Assembly: GCF_011300875.1 (NCBI RefSeq)
Contig: NZ_CP049862.1
Span: 1,612,001 to 1,676,000 of the forward strand
Origin: Sanguibacter sp. HDW7
GTDB lineage: Bacteria; Actinomycetota; Actinomycetes; Actinomycetales; Cellulomonadaceae
Direction of reading: 5' to 3'
Length of the DNA stretch: 64,000 bases
The translations under genes were made by a program, and so were the position numbers. Below are positions 1-8,305 of this stretch, in pieces. Position 1 is the first letter of the stretch. Each line of letters opens with the position of its first letter. The notes under the pieces are model-generated. The model searched no databases and was not told the origin of the DNA. It saw only the letters and a program-made list of their open reading frames with translations.

Positions 1-1
1 C

Positions 2-391
2 GAGCGTGAGATCGAGCGCGAGCTCGTCCAGGTGACCTGGGCGCCGCGCGTCAACATCTCGGCGAGGACGGGCTGGCACGCCGACAAGCTCGTGCCCGCG
101 CTCGAGACCGCGCTCGAGAGCTGGGACAAGCGCATCCCGACGGGCCGCCTCAACGCGTTCCTCGGCGAGCTCGTCGCGGCGCACCCGCACCCGCTGCGGG
201 GAGGCAAGCAGCCGCGTGTGCTCTTCGCGACGCAGGTGTCGTCGCGTCCGCCTCGCTTCGTCATCTTCGCGTCGGGCTTCATCGAGGCCGGCTACCGCCG
301 GTACATCGAGAGGAAGCTCCGCGAGACCTTCGGCTTCGAGGGCACTCCGATCGAGATCTCGGTGCGCGTGCGCGAGAAGCGCAAGCACTGA
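2..391 (+). CDS. der: GTPase Der, C-terminal part (gene cut by window edge)
   Basis: About 129 residues of the C-terminus of the ribosome-assembly GTPase Der/EngA are visible; the two GTPase domains lie off the left edge. The segment corresponds to the KH-like domain that packs against the G domains and contacts 50S precursors. The stretch [19 protein letters not shown] and the ending with [15 protein letters not shown] are typical of the family. Reading frame is open from base 2, so the start is outside the window. It is followed 19 nt later by a strong hairpin terminator, so it is the last gene of its transcript. Confidence 0.9.
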   Translation, partial: EREIERELVQVTWAPRVNISARTGWHADKLVPALETALESWDKRIPTGRLNAFLGELVAAHPHPLRGGKQPRVLFATQVSSRPPRFVIFASGFIEAGYRRYIERKLRETFGFEGTPIEISVRVREKRKH

Positions 392-410
392 CGCGGTGAC
401 GTACGACGGG

Positions 411-438
411 GCCCGTGGCTGCAGCAGCAGCCACGGGC
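411..438. terminator. Hairpin terminator between der and the convergent oxidoreductase gene
   Basis: A perfect 12-bp stem (GCCCGTGGCTGC paired with GCAGCCACGGGC) with a 4-nt loop lies between two converging genes, so it can serve both strands. A pyrimidine-rich tract follows on the + side. Confidence 0.8.
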
Positions 439-453
439 TCTGTCGTCCGTCCC

Positions 454-1683
454 TCAGTCGGTCGTCGTGATGCGGCCGCGGAGCGCGGCCGGGTCCGGGA
501 CGCTGCCGGGGGAGCCGAGCTCGGCGAGCAGCTCGGTGGCGCGGGCGGCACGGTCCCAGACGTTCCACAGCATGACGCCGCGCAGCGCCCCGTCGTCGGA
601 GACGTGGTAGACGACGCCGGCGGCACCGGGCGTGCCGGGTGCCCAGTCCTCGACGACCGTGAGCCGCATGTCGAGCGTGCCGACCGCCTCCCAGCCGTCG
701 TCGAACCAGTCGGAGTAGAAGAACGGCGTGTGGGTGTGCGGCTCCGCCGGCTGCCCGAGGCGCTCGGCCGCGTTCGCACGACCCGCGCTGCGGCCCGTCG
801 CATGTGCGTTGTCGACGTGCTCGATGCGCACGAGGCCGAGGACCGGGTCGGGGTAGCGAGCGACGTCACCGGCGGCGCGGACGTACGGGTCCGACGTACG
901 CAGGGTCTCGTCGACGACGATCCCGCCGTCGACGTCGAGCCCCGCGTCGCGCGCGAGCCCGTCGGCCGGCACGACGCCGAGCCCGACGACGATCGCGTCG
1001 GACTCGACCCAGGAGGAGTCGTCGAGCACGAGGACCGGGCCCGTGCCGGGCGCACCCGGCTCGGCCGTCACAGCGCGGCGGTGCGTGAGGATCTCGACGC
1101 CGCGCGAGCGCAGACCCTCCTCGAGCCTGTCGACGAGGACCTGCGGCACGAGGTGCTCGGCCGGACGGTCCTGGGTGATGACGAGCGTGACGCGCGCGGC
1201 CGAGCCCGCGAGCCCGCACGCGAGCTCGAGCCCGACGAACCCGCCGCCCACGACGACGACGTGGTTGCCTGCGTCAGCGAGCACGCGCACGCGACGGTAG
1301 TCCTCGAGCGAGCGGAACGTGCCGACTCCCGCGACCGGCTCGGGGGTGAGCGTGCGCGGCGTGCCGCCCGTCGCGAGCACGAGCCGCTCGTAGCCGATCG
1401 TCGTGCCGTCGTCGGTCGTCACGGTGCGGGCGGCCGTGTCGAGCGCGGTGACCGCGCGGCCCGTGCGGACGGTCACTCCCGTCGCGGCAGCGGTGCCGAG
1501 GTCGATCGACGCAGGCGGGTCCGGTCGCCACAGGTCCTTCGTCAGGGGTGGTCGGTCGTAGGGCTCGTCGGGCTCGGGCCCGAGGACGAGGATCGTCGCG
1601 TCCGGGTCCACCTCGCGGATGCCACGCGCGGCGGCGTCGGCCGCGACACCGGCCCCGACGATGACGTGGTCGAAGCTCTCCAT
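454..1683 (-). CDS. FAD/NAD(P)H-dependent oxidoreductase (ferredoxin/rubredoxin reductase type)
   Basis: 409 aa. The N-terminus carries the FAD-binding dinucleotide motif VIVGAGVAADAAA (about residues 8-20). A second Rossmann motif VVVVGGGFVGLELA (about 147-160) binds NAD(P)H, and the FAD ribityl motif appears as VRAAGDVA near 300. The C-terminal ~85 residues fit the Reductase_C domain of monooxygenase-type ferredoxin reductases. It likely passes electrons from NAD(P)H to a ferredoxin or rubredoxin; no partner oxygenase or ferredoxin gene is nearby. The ATG start has GGAGGTG just upstream. It stands alone, converging on der. The exact electron acceptor cannot be told from sequence. Confidence 0.85.
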   Translation of the reverse strand: MESFDHVIVGAGVAADAAARGIREVDPDATILVLGPEPDEPYDRPPLTKDLWRPDPPASIDLGTAAATGVTVRTGRAVTALDTAARTVTTDDGTTIGYERLVLATGGTPRTLTPEPVAGVGTFRSLEDYRRVRVLADAGNHVVVVGGGFVGLELACGLAGSAARVTLVITQDRPAEHLVPQVLVDRLEEGLRSRGVEILTHRRAVTAEPGAPGTGPVLVLDDSSWVESDAIVVGLGVVPADGLARDAGLDVDGGIVVDETLRTSDPYVRAAGDVARYPDPVLGLVRIEHVDNAHATGRSAGRANAAERLGQPAEPHTHTPFFYSDWFDDGWEAVGTLDMRLTVVEDWAPGTPGAAGVVYHVSDDGALRGVMLWNVWDRAARATELLAELGSPGSVPDPAALRGRITTTD

Positions 1684-1807
1684 CGTGCACCTCCATCGGT
1701 TCGTCCCTGCTCGTCACCGTACGCCCCACCTGCGGACCTCGCGAGGCCCGGTGACGTGGCCCACTCAGGGCCTTCGTCGTCCCCTGGAGGCCTGAGCGGG
1801 TGGGACC

Positions 1808-3148
1808 ATGGAGGGCGTGGCCAGCACACCCCGGCAGAGCCTCGTCCACCATCCCGACTTCCGACGGCTGTGGGCGGCCGACGCCCTTGCACAGGTCGGC
1901 GCCCAGCTGACCGCTCTCGCGCTGCCCGTCTACGCCGTGACGACGCTCGGCGCGTCCGCCCTCCAGATGGGCTACCTCACCTCTGCGCAGACCGCGGCGT
2001 TCCTCGTCGTCGGCCTGCCCGCCGGCGCCTGGGTCGACCGCATGCGCAAGCGCTCCGTGCTCATCTGGGCCGACGTGGTGCGCGGCCTCGTCCTCGCGGC
2101 CGTCGTCGTCCTCGCGAGCGTCGGCCTCGGCTCCATGCCGATGCTCTACGCGGCGGGGCTCATCATCTCGGTGGCGACGGTGTTCTTCGACGTCGCGCAC
2201 CTCTCGTACGTGCCCGGGCTCGTCGGGCTCCAGCACGTCTCCGAGGGCAACACGAAGCTCCAGGCGACGTACTCCGTCGCGGCCGTCGCCGTGCCGGCGG
2301 TCGGCGGCTCGCTGCTCAAGGTGCTCGCCGCGCCCGTGCTCATCGGCGTCAACGTCGTCACCTACTTCGCGTCCGTCGCGTTCCTCGCGCGCATCCGCAA
2401 GGTCGAGGTCCTGCCGCCCAAGGACTCCCACCTGCCGCTCGGACCCGCGATCGCCGAGGGGCTGCGCTTCATCACACGCACGCCCCTGCTCAACCGGCTC
2501 GTCTACTCGACGGGCGTGAGCGCGCTGTTCTCGACCATGGGCTGGTCGATGATCATCTACTACGTCGTCACGACGCTCGGGCTCGGCTCCGACGCGATCG
2601 GCGTCGTCATGTCGGCGAGCGCCGTCGGCGGCATCCTCGGCGCCGTCACCTCACGCCGCGCGACCGACGTGATCGGCGAGGGCCGCATCATCGCGTTCTC
2701 GGCGTTCCTCACGCCGTTCCTCTTCGCCGCGATCCCGCTCGCGTCGACGTTCCAGGACGACGGCGTCGACGCGCGCATCCCGCTCATCGTCGGCGGCTTC
2801 CTCATGCAGGTCACCCAGACCTGGTTCAACGTCTCGCAGGTGAGCTTCCGGCAGCGCCTGTGCCCGCCGTACCTGCTCGGCCGCATGAACGCGTCGTTCC
2901 GGTTCATCGTGTGGGGCGGCATGCCGATCGCGGGCATCGTCGGCGGCCTCATCGCCAACCACTTCGGCGTCGTCGTGATGCTCTGGGTCGTCGTCGTGGG
3001 GGAGATCCTCGCGGCGCTGCCGCTCATGCTCTCGCCGTTCCGCACGATGCGCGTGCTGCCCGGCAGCCGCCAGGTGACGGCGCTCGACGACGAGCCCGAC
3101 GAAGCCCCCGACGAGGCTCCCGGCGAACCGGACGACGCACGTCCGTGA
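1808..3148 (+). CDS. MFS transporter (12-TM, enterobactin exporter EntS/MFS_3-like)
   Basis: 446 aa integral membrane protein with about 12 hydrophobic segments. The signature between TM2 and TM3 reads AGAWVDRMRKRSVLIWADVVRG, typical of MFS_3 drug/siderophore exporters. The C-terminal tail is acidic and repetitive (DEPDEAPDEAPGEPDD), probably cytoplasmic. Start at ATG 1808 with GGTGGGA upstream; a GTG at 1817 is an alternative. Transcribed away from the oxidoreductase gene. Substrate unknown. Confidence 0.85.
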   Translation: MEGVASTPRQSLVHHPDFRRLWAADALAQVGAQLTALALPVYAVTTLGASALQMGYLTSAQTAAFLVVGLPAGAWVDRMRKRSVLIWADVVRGLVLAAVVVLASVGLGSMPMLYAAGLIISVATVFFDVAHLSYVPGLVGLQHVSEGNTKLQATYSVAAVAVPAVGGSLLKVLAAPVLIGVNVVTYFASVAFLARIRKVEVLPPKDSHLPLGPAIAEGLRFITRTPLLNRLVYSTGVSALFSTMGWSMIIYYVVTTLGLGSDAIGVVMSASAVGGILGAVTSRRATDVIGEGRIIAFSAFLTPFLFAAIPLASTFQDDGVDARIPLIVGGFLMQVTQTWFNVSQVSFRQRLCPPYLLGRMNASFRFIVWGGMPIAGIVGGLIANHFGVVVMLWVVVVGEILAALPLMLSPFRTMRVLPGSRQVTALDDEPDEAPDEAPGEPDDARP

Positions 3149-3236
3149 CGAGCGTCGACGTGGTCGGTGGCACCTCGAATCTGGGGTAGTATTTCTGACG
3201 GCCCGCAAGGGCTGCGGAGGTCCGGCAACGGACCTA

Positions 3237-3310
<74 letters not shown>

Positions 3311-3315
3311 CAACT

Positions 3316-3346
3316 CGCCCTGACGAGACAGGTTCTCGTCAGGGCG
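3316..3346 (+). terminator. Hairpin terminator after tRNA-Pro
   Basis: Perfect 12-bp stem CGCCCTGACGAG / CTCGTCAGGGCG with a 7-nt loop, 5 nt after the tRNA, followed by TTGTCGT. Confidence 0.85.
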
Positions 3347-3430
3347 TTGTCGTCTCCCGAGGCAGTTCTGTCCAGGCCCGGTGGATAGACGCTGTCCGAC
3401 CGTCGAGCGGGCGCGAGACGTCGATCTGTC

Positions 3431-3826
3431 GTGTCGGTGAGCTTGACGGCCTGGCATTGGCGAAGCGAAGTGCCCTACCCAAGGACGTCGACGACACGGA
3501 CCGGACAACCTCGTTCGCAGAGCCCGTCGCCGGCCGTCGACGCCGTCGCGCTCGAGCTACCTCTCTCCGGCCTCACGCGGTCGCCCGCACCGCGATCCGT
3601 CACCGACGACGACTGGGTGGACCTCCTCCTGGACCTCGTCCACCCCGCGATGGACACGTGACCCCCGCCCGGCCTGAGCCTCGAGGTCGCACGACGGACG
3701 GCAGCGCCCGTGACGATCGTCATGCTCCGGGAGTGCGGTCACTTCCCGGTCGAGCAGCCGGGCGTCGGGGACATGATCGCGACGGTGTGCCGGCTGGCCG
3801 ACGCCGCCGTGAGGGGCGACGCCTGA
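3431..3826 (+). pseudogene. Relic of an alpha/beta-hydrolase 3' end
   Basis: The last ~55 codons before the stop at 3824 read like the C-terminus of an alpha/beta hydrolase: VTIVMLRECGHFPVEQPG followed by a helix, where GHFPxExP is the usual setting of the catalytic His. The same frame upstream is interrupted by a TGA at 3659-3661, and no nucleophile elbow (GxSxG) or start is seen. The stretch 3347-3600 shows no other coding signal. Most likely a decayed gene fragment left between tRNA-Pro and the FGE-like gene. The upstream limit is uncertain. Confidence 0.4.
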
Positions 3827-3829
3827 CGG

Positions 3830-4582
3830 TCAGGCGTCAGCGTCGAGGACCAGCCTCACGCCAGCACCCCGCTGGTCGTCGTAGAGCGAGTGCCTGCGGG
3901 CGCAGCGAGCGAGGTCGCGGTCCTGCGTGTAGCGACCGCCGCGGGTGACGTGCCGGTCGTTCGCCCACGCCTCGACGACGGGAACACCGTCCGGGGCACC
4001 GGGATAGGGCGCGAAGAGGTCGCGGGTCCACTCGTCGACGTTGCCCGCGAGGTCGAGCACGCCGAACGGGCTCGCGCCGCGCGGCAGGCTGCCGACGGGC
4101 ACCGGCGCGCCGACGCCGTGCGCGGCGGTGTTCGCGGCGTGCGGGTCCCACACATCACCCCAGGGATACTCGCGAGTGTCGTCGCCGCGCGCCGCGCGCT
4201 CCCACTGGATCTCGGACGGCAGGTGGACGGGCAGGCCGGTGGCATCCCGCAGGGTGGCGCAGAAGAGCTGCGCGTCGTCCCATGCCACGCCGTCTACGGG
4301 GAGGTCGGGACCGTCCGCCGGGTCGAGCGGCAGCGCGACGACGGCGGCGACCGCGTTCCACTGCGTCCGCGTCACCGGTGTGCGCGAGATCGAGAACGCC
4401 GGAACCTCGACGGAGTGCCGGGGAGCCTCCTTGAGGAAGTACGACAGCGGCAGGCCGAGATCACCGTGCCGCGCGACGACCGCGTCGATCTCTTCGAGGG
4501 GGGTCCCGCGGTGCAGGGTGCCGGCAGGGACCTCGACCCAGTCGACGTCGATCAACGGTCGCACTCGCAGACGAGGTTCCAC
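3830..4582 (-). CDS. Formylglycine-generating-enzyme (SUMF1/EgtB) family protein
   Basis: 250 aa with an FGE-sulfatase fold: VEVPAGTLHRG near the N-terminus, FSISRTPVTRTQWNAV, VDGVAWDDAQLFCATLRD, LPSEIQWERAARG, YPWGD, FGVLDLAGNVDEWTRD and a terminal RGGRYTQDRDLARCARR block. True FGEs oxidise a sulfatase Cys using a Cys pair and copper; here only one Cys lies in the C-terminal active-site block, and no sulfatase gene is nearby, so the substrate is open. The GTG start at 4582 overlaps the 60-aa gene upstream by 31 nt. A TTG at 4555 overlapping that gene's stop would give a start MIDVDWV and is an equally good choice. Confidence 0.75.
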   Translation of the reverse strand: MEPRLRVRPLIDVDWVEVPAGTLHRGTPLEEIDAVVARHGDLGLPLSYFLKEAPRHSVEVPAFSISRTPVTRTQWNAVAAVVALPLDPADGPDLPVDGVAWDDAQLFCATLRDATGLPVHLPSEIQWERAARGDDTREYPWGDVWDPHAANTAAHGVGAPVPVGSLPRGASPFGVLDLAGNVDEWTRDLFAPYPGAPDGVPVVEAWANDRHVTRGGRYTQDRDLARCARRHSLYDDQRGAGVRLVLDADA

Positions 4583-4734
4583 TCGACGACCTCTTCGTCG
4601 GGCTGCGCCCAGGCCTCGGCCTCGGCGCGGTCACGGAACGTGCGGGGTGCGAGGCGCCCGTTCGTCATGAGCACGCCGACCGCGATCTGCTCACGGGGGT
4701 CGGTCCACACGGTCGTGGGCTGCTGCGTCGTCAT
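4552..4734 (-). CDS. Small conserved-looking hypothetical protein, 60 aa
   Basis: ATG at 4734 gives a 60-aa soluble protein ending VVEWNLVCECDR, with a central FRDRAEAEAWAQ helix. It overlaps the start region of the FGE-like gene downstream, so the two are probably translated together. No domain is recognised. Longer upstream extension in the same frame is low-complexity Arg/Ser and was not used. Confidence 0.6.
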   Translation of the reverse strand: MTTQQPTTVWTDPREQIAVGVLMTNGRLAPRTFRDRAEAEAWAQPDEEVVEWNLVCECDR

Positions 4735-4816
4735 TGTCGACTCCTTCCGTCGTCCCGCCCGCACCCATCCTCCCACCGCGCGTCCCCGTGCGACGCGAGG
4801 AGCGGAAGCGTGGCTG

Positions 4817-5775
4817 CTACCGGTTGCGCAGGGAGAAGTGCTGATAGTCCTTGAGCCCGGTCCAACCGCCGCCCCAGCCCCATCCGATCCGCGCGAAGGC
4901 ACGCACGACGGGACCGTCGGGCGTGATCATCCCCGGCATGCCGGCGCTGCGGTCGAGATAGGCGCGCGCGAGCTCGGGCAGCACGACGTCGCCCTGGCGT
5001 AGGGGTTCTGGAACGGGTTGACGTCGATCGCGAGGCCGTAGGCGTGCTGGCTCGTGACCGTCGAGCCGCGGACGGGGCGGCACGCGAAGGCGACCGTGTC
5101 GTTGCCGTCGCCCGTCGGGGTCGCGTCCTGCTCGGCGCGTGTCGTGATGGACAGGCGCTCGAACTTCACGCCGTCGTCCCAGAGGTCGCGGAAGACGCCG
5201 ACGAGGTCGTCGGCGGCCGACGCGTTGACGAGTAGCTCGCCCGAGTGCCGTTGGCCGTCGAAGCCGTGGAAGGAGAGCTGGAGCCAGGCCAGCTCGTCGG
5301 CCCCGACGGGGCATCCCTTCGCCCAGGTCGAGCGCGCGATGACGTCGGCAGGCGCGGGGGCGACGACCTTCGACGCGAAGCCCGTCCCGGGCAGCATGGG
5401 CACCGTGTCCGGCAGCGTGAAGGCGCGGCTGACGAGCTCGGGCGGCGTCGTGAGGCGCGCCACCTTCGCGGGGTCGGTCGGGAGGGACCGTGTGCCGAGC
5501 CAGGCGGGCGGAACGGTCCCGGGGGCGGGGGGCGGCGTGGTGGTGGGCGCCTCGGTCGAGGGCGTCTCCGTCGGTGGCGCCGACGCGGGCGGCACAGTCG
5601 TCGTCGGGGCTTCCGTCGTCGTCGGCGCTTCTGTCGTCACTGGCGCACCAGACGTCGTCGACGGGGTCTCCGGGGCGCCGGGCACTGAGCACGCGACGGT
5701 GAGGGCGAGCGAGGCCGCGCACATCACCAGGCCCATCGCTCGCATCTTGTGTCCAGCGCGACGTCCTGTCCTCAT
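4817..5775 (-). pseudogene. M15-family D-alanyl-D-alanine carboxypeptidase-like lipoprotein, frameshifted
   Basis: The protein starts MRTGRRAGHK at ATG 5775, has a hydrophobic signal ending in a lipobox-like LTVAC, then a Thr/Pro-rich linker (TTEAPTTTEAPTTT), then an M15_4 zinc peptidase domain. The motif QHAYGLAIDVNPFQNPY (zinc ligands H and D) is in one frame. The rest, GDVVLPELARAYLDRS and the terminal GGGWTGLKDYQHFSLRNR with the last zinc ligand, is in another. The shift is one missing base around 4994-5001, just after NPY. Both halves are well conserved, so this is a recent mutation or a sequencing error. It would trim peptidoglycan stem peptides outside the membrane if intact. Confidence 0.8.
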
Positions 5776-5830
5776 GCACCCATCACACACCCGCGCGCCA
5801 CCGTCGGACAGGGGCGCGCGGGTCGCGTCC

Positions 5831-7945
5831 TCACCCGAGGAGGTCGCGCGTGCTCGCCCCGGGCGTGAGGTCGAGACGCCGCAGCAGCTGGGCGTTGAGC
5901 GCGACGACGACGGTCGAGGCCGACATGAGGATCGCGCCGACGCTCATCGGCAGGACGAACCCGAGCGGAGCCAGGACGCCCGCGGCGAGCGGCACGGCGA
6001 GGAGGTTGTAGCCGGCGGCCCACCAGAGGTTCTGCTGCATCTTGCGGTACGACGCCCGCGAGAGGGCGACGACGGAAAGGATGGAGCGAGGGTCGGAGCT
6101 CGCGAGCACGACGCCCGCGGAGCCGATGGCGACGTCCGTGCCGGCGCCGATCGCGATGCCGACGTCGGCGGCCGCGAGTGCGGGGGCGTCGTTGACGCCG
6201 TCGCCGACCATCGCGACCGCACGGCCCTCCGCGCGGAGCGCGGCGACGGTGGCGGCCTTGTCCTCGGGTCGGACGCCGGCGTGGACCCGGTCGATGCCGA
6301 GCGTGGCGGCGACGTGCTCGGCGACCGGGCGGGCGTCGCCCGTGACCATGACCACCTCGGCGCCGGCGGCGTGCAGCGCGTCGATCGCCTCGCGCGAGGT
6401 CTCGCGGATCTCGTCCGCGAGGCGCAGGGCGCCGACGACGGCACCGTCGACGAGGACGTGGAGGATGATCGCGCCCTGGGCGTGCCAGGGTGCGACGTCC
6501 GCGAGCTCGTCGAGCCCCGACTGCGCAAGGAGGCGGGGTCCGCCGACCTCGACGACGCGGCCGTCGACCGTCGCACGGACGCCGACCGCGGGTGACGACG
6601 TGAACTCCGTCGCCGCGGGGACGTCGAGCCCGCGCGCGCGTGCGGCGCCGACGATCGCGGTCGCGAGCGGGTGCTCGCTGTCCTGCTCGGCGGCTGCAGC
6701 CAGAGCGAGGACGTGCGCCTCGTCGTGGCCGCCTGCCGGGGCGACGGCTGTGACGGTCGGTTCGCCCTTCGTGAGAGTGCCCGTCTTGTCGAGCAGCACG
6801 GTGTCGACGGTGCGCATGCGCTCGAGCGCGAGACGGTCGGTGACGAGGACGCCGCCGCGGGCGGCACGCTCGGTCGCGATCGAGACGACGAGCGGGATCG
6901 CGAGGCCGAGCGCGTGGGGGCAGGCGATGACGAGGACGGTGATGGTGCGGACGACGGCGTCGTCGGGCAGGCCGACGAGCGACCACACGAGCGCGGTGAG
7001 CGCGGCGGAGCCGAGGGCGAACCAGAAGAGCCAGCCGGCGGCCCTGTCGGCGAGGCGCTGCGCGCGGGAGGTCGACGCCTGCGCGTCGGCGACGAGGCGG
7101 CCGATGCCTGCGAGCGCGGTGTCGTCGCCCGTCGCTGTGACCTCGACGCGCAGGCCGGAGTCGGTCGCGACGGTTCCCGCGGTGACGTGGTCGCCGATCT
7201 CACGCTTCACGGCGCGGGACTCGCCCGTGATCATCGACTCGTCGACGTGCGCCGAGCCGTCGACGACGCGACCGTCGGCCGGCACCGAGGCCCCGGGCCG
7301 GACGAGGACGACGTCACCGACGCGAAGGTCGGCGGGGGAGACCCGCACGACACCGTCGCCCTCGACGCGCTCCGCGGAGTCGGGCAGGAGCGCCGCGAGC
7401 GAGTCGAGCGCGGACGTCGTCTGTGCGAGCGAACGCATCTCGATCCAGTGGCCCAGCAGCATGATGACGACGAGGAGCGCGAGCTCCCACCAGAAGTCGA
7501 GGGCGTGGTGGAGCCATCCGAGGGTCGCGCCCCACGAGGCGACGAACGCGACCGTGAGGGCGAGCGCGACGAGGAGCATCATGCCGGGGCTGCGTCGACG
7601 CATCTCGTCGGCCGCTCCCGTGAGGAAGGGCCGGCCGCCCCACAGGTACATGAAGGTGCCGAGGACGGGGGAGACCCACGTGAGGAAGCCCGTGTGTGGC
7701 AGGTCGTAGCCGACGAGGTCGGCGAACGTGCCGCTCAGCGCGACCGTGGGGACGGCTAGGACGAGCATGATCCAGAAGAGCCGACGGAACTGGCCGACAT
7801 GGTCGCCGTGGCCGGTGTGGGCGTGGTTCGCCATGACGTGGTCCGCGTGCACGGCGGTCTCGTCGTGAGCGGTGGCGAGGCCTGCGTGCTCGGCCGGGCC
7901 GTGTCCCGCGTGGTGGGTCTCGTGGGTGTGGTCGTGGCTGCTCAT
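5831..7945 (-). CDS. copB: Copper-translocating P1B-type ATPase (CPH, CopB-like)
   Basis: 704 aa. A His-rich N-terminal tail (first ~50 residues, many HxH) replaces the usual CxxC metal domain. About eight TM helices follow, with the CPH metal-transport motif in VIACPHALGLA, the phosphorylation motif DKTGTLTKG, actuator TGES, and hinge GDGVNDAPALAAADVGIA. CPH pumps (P1B-3) export copper, probably Cu(II)/Ag(I), across the cell membrane. A CsoR-like palindrome lies 11 nt before the start, so it is likely copper-induced. It is monocistronic; no chaperone or csoR is adjacent. Confidence 0.92.
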   Translation of the reverse strand: MSSHDHTHETHHAGHGPAEHAGLATAHDETAVHADHVMANHAHTGHGDHVGQFRRLFWIMLVLAVPTVALSGTFADLVGYDLPHTGFLTWVSPVLGTFMYLWGGRPFLTGAADEMRRRSPGMMLLVALALTVAFVASWGATLGWLHHALDFWWELALLVVIMLLGHWIEMRSLAQTTSALDSLAALLPDSAERVEGDGVVRVSPADLRVGDVVLVRPGASVPADGRVVDGSAHVDESMITGESRAVKREIGDHVTAGTVATDSGLRVEVTATGDDTALAGIGRLVADAQASTSRAQRLADRAAGWLFWFALGSAALTALVWSLVGLPDDAVVRTITVLVIACPHALGLAIPLVVSIATERAARGGVLVTDRLALERMRTVDTVLLDKTGTLTKGEPTVTAVAPAGGHDEAHVLALAAAAEQDSEHPLATAIVGAARARGLDVPAATEFTSSPAVGVRATVDGRVVEVGGPRLLAQSGLDELADVAPWHAQGAIILHVLVDGAVVGALRLADEIRETSREAIDALHAAGAEVVMVTGDARPVAEHVAATLGIDRVHAGVRPEDKAATVAALRAEGRAVAMVGDGVNDAPALAAADVGIAIGAGTDVAIGSAGVVLASSDPRSILSVVALSRASYRKMQQNLWWAAGYNLLAVPLAAGVLAPLGFVLPMSVGAILMSASTVVVALNAQLLRRLDLTPGASTRDLLG

Positions 7946-7956
7946 GTCTTGAACGT

Positions 7957-7972
7957 ATACCCCCTAGGGTAT
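7957..7972. promoter_or_regulatory. CsoR-like copper operator
   Basis: ATACCCCCTAGGGTAT is a near-perfect inverted repeat (ATACCC / GGGTAT) directly upstream of copB. It resembles the G/C-tract palindromes bound by CsoR copper sensors. Its position over the start region suggests repression until copper binds. Confidence 0.6.
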
Positions 7973-8078
7973 CCCGCAAGGGGTGGCCCCCGTCCGGAAA
8001 TGACCTCGCGCTCCTTCCTGGTGCACAGCTACGGTCGTCCGCGGCGCACCTCAGCGCCCCGACGCGAAGGAACGCACC

Positions 8079-8201
8079 GTGACCCGCACGACGACGACCG
8101 AACGGCCCGACAGCCGCAACCTCGTCGTGCCCACGTATGTGAAGCGACCGTCGTCCCTGGACGACGCGCCCCCGTTCCGCCACGCCCGCAGACCAGCCTG
8201 A
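8079..8201 (+). CDS. Small hypothetical protein, 40 aa, upstream of rtcB
   Basis: GTG at 8079 preceded by GAAGGAAC gives 40 aa, mostly polar (starts MTRTTTTERPDSRNLVVP). It lies between copB and the hairpin in front of rtcB and may be a leader peptide or a small stand-alone gene. No family is recognised and codon evidence is short; moderate to low confidence. Confidence 0.35.
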   Translation: MTRTTTTERPDSRNLVVPTYVKRPSSLDDAPPFRHARRPA

Positions 8202-8220
8202 CGACCCCGTCGTCGCTGTC

Positions 8221-8258
8221 GAGAGCCGCCCCGGAGCACCCGCTCCGCGGCGGCTCTC
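8221..8258 (+). terminator. Long hairpin before rtcB (terminator or attenuator)
   Basis: GAGAGCCGCC pairs with GGCGGCTCTC, and an inner CGGAGC pairs with GCTCCG, so almost the whole 38 nt folds. It sits between the 40-aa ORF and rtcB (start 48 nt further on), with no T-tract, so read-through or attenuation is possible. Confidence 0.6.
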
Positions 8259-8305
8259 GGCGTTCCACCCACCCTGCACCACCCGATCACCGGAAGGATC
8301 GACCC

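Noticed and set aside
415-3189. Long + strand open frames across the oxidoreductase and MFS genes
   Set aside because: Arg/Ala-rich shadow frames of high-GC genes, with no motifs; the true genes are clear on the other strand or frame.
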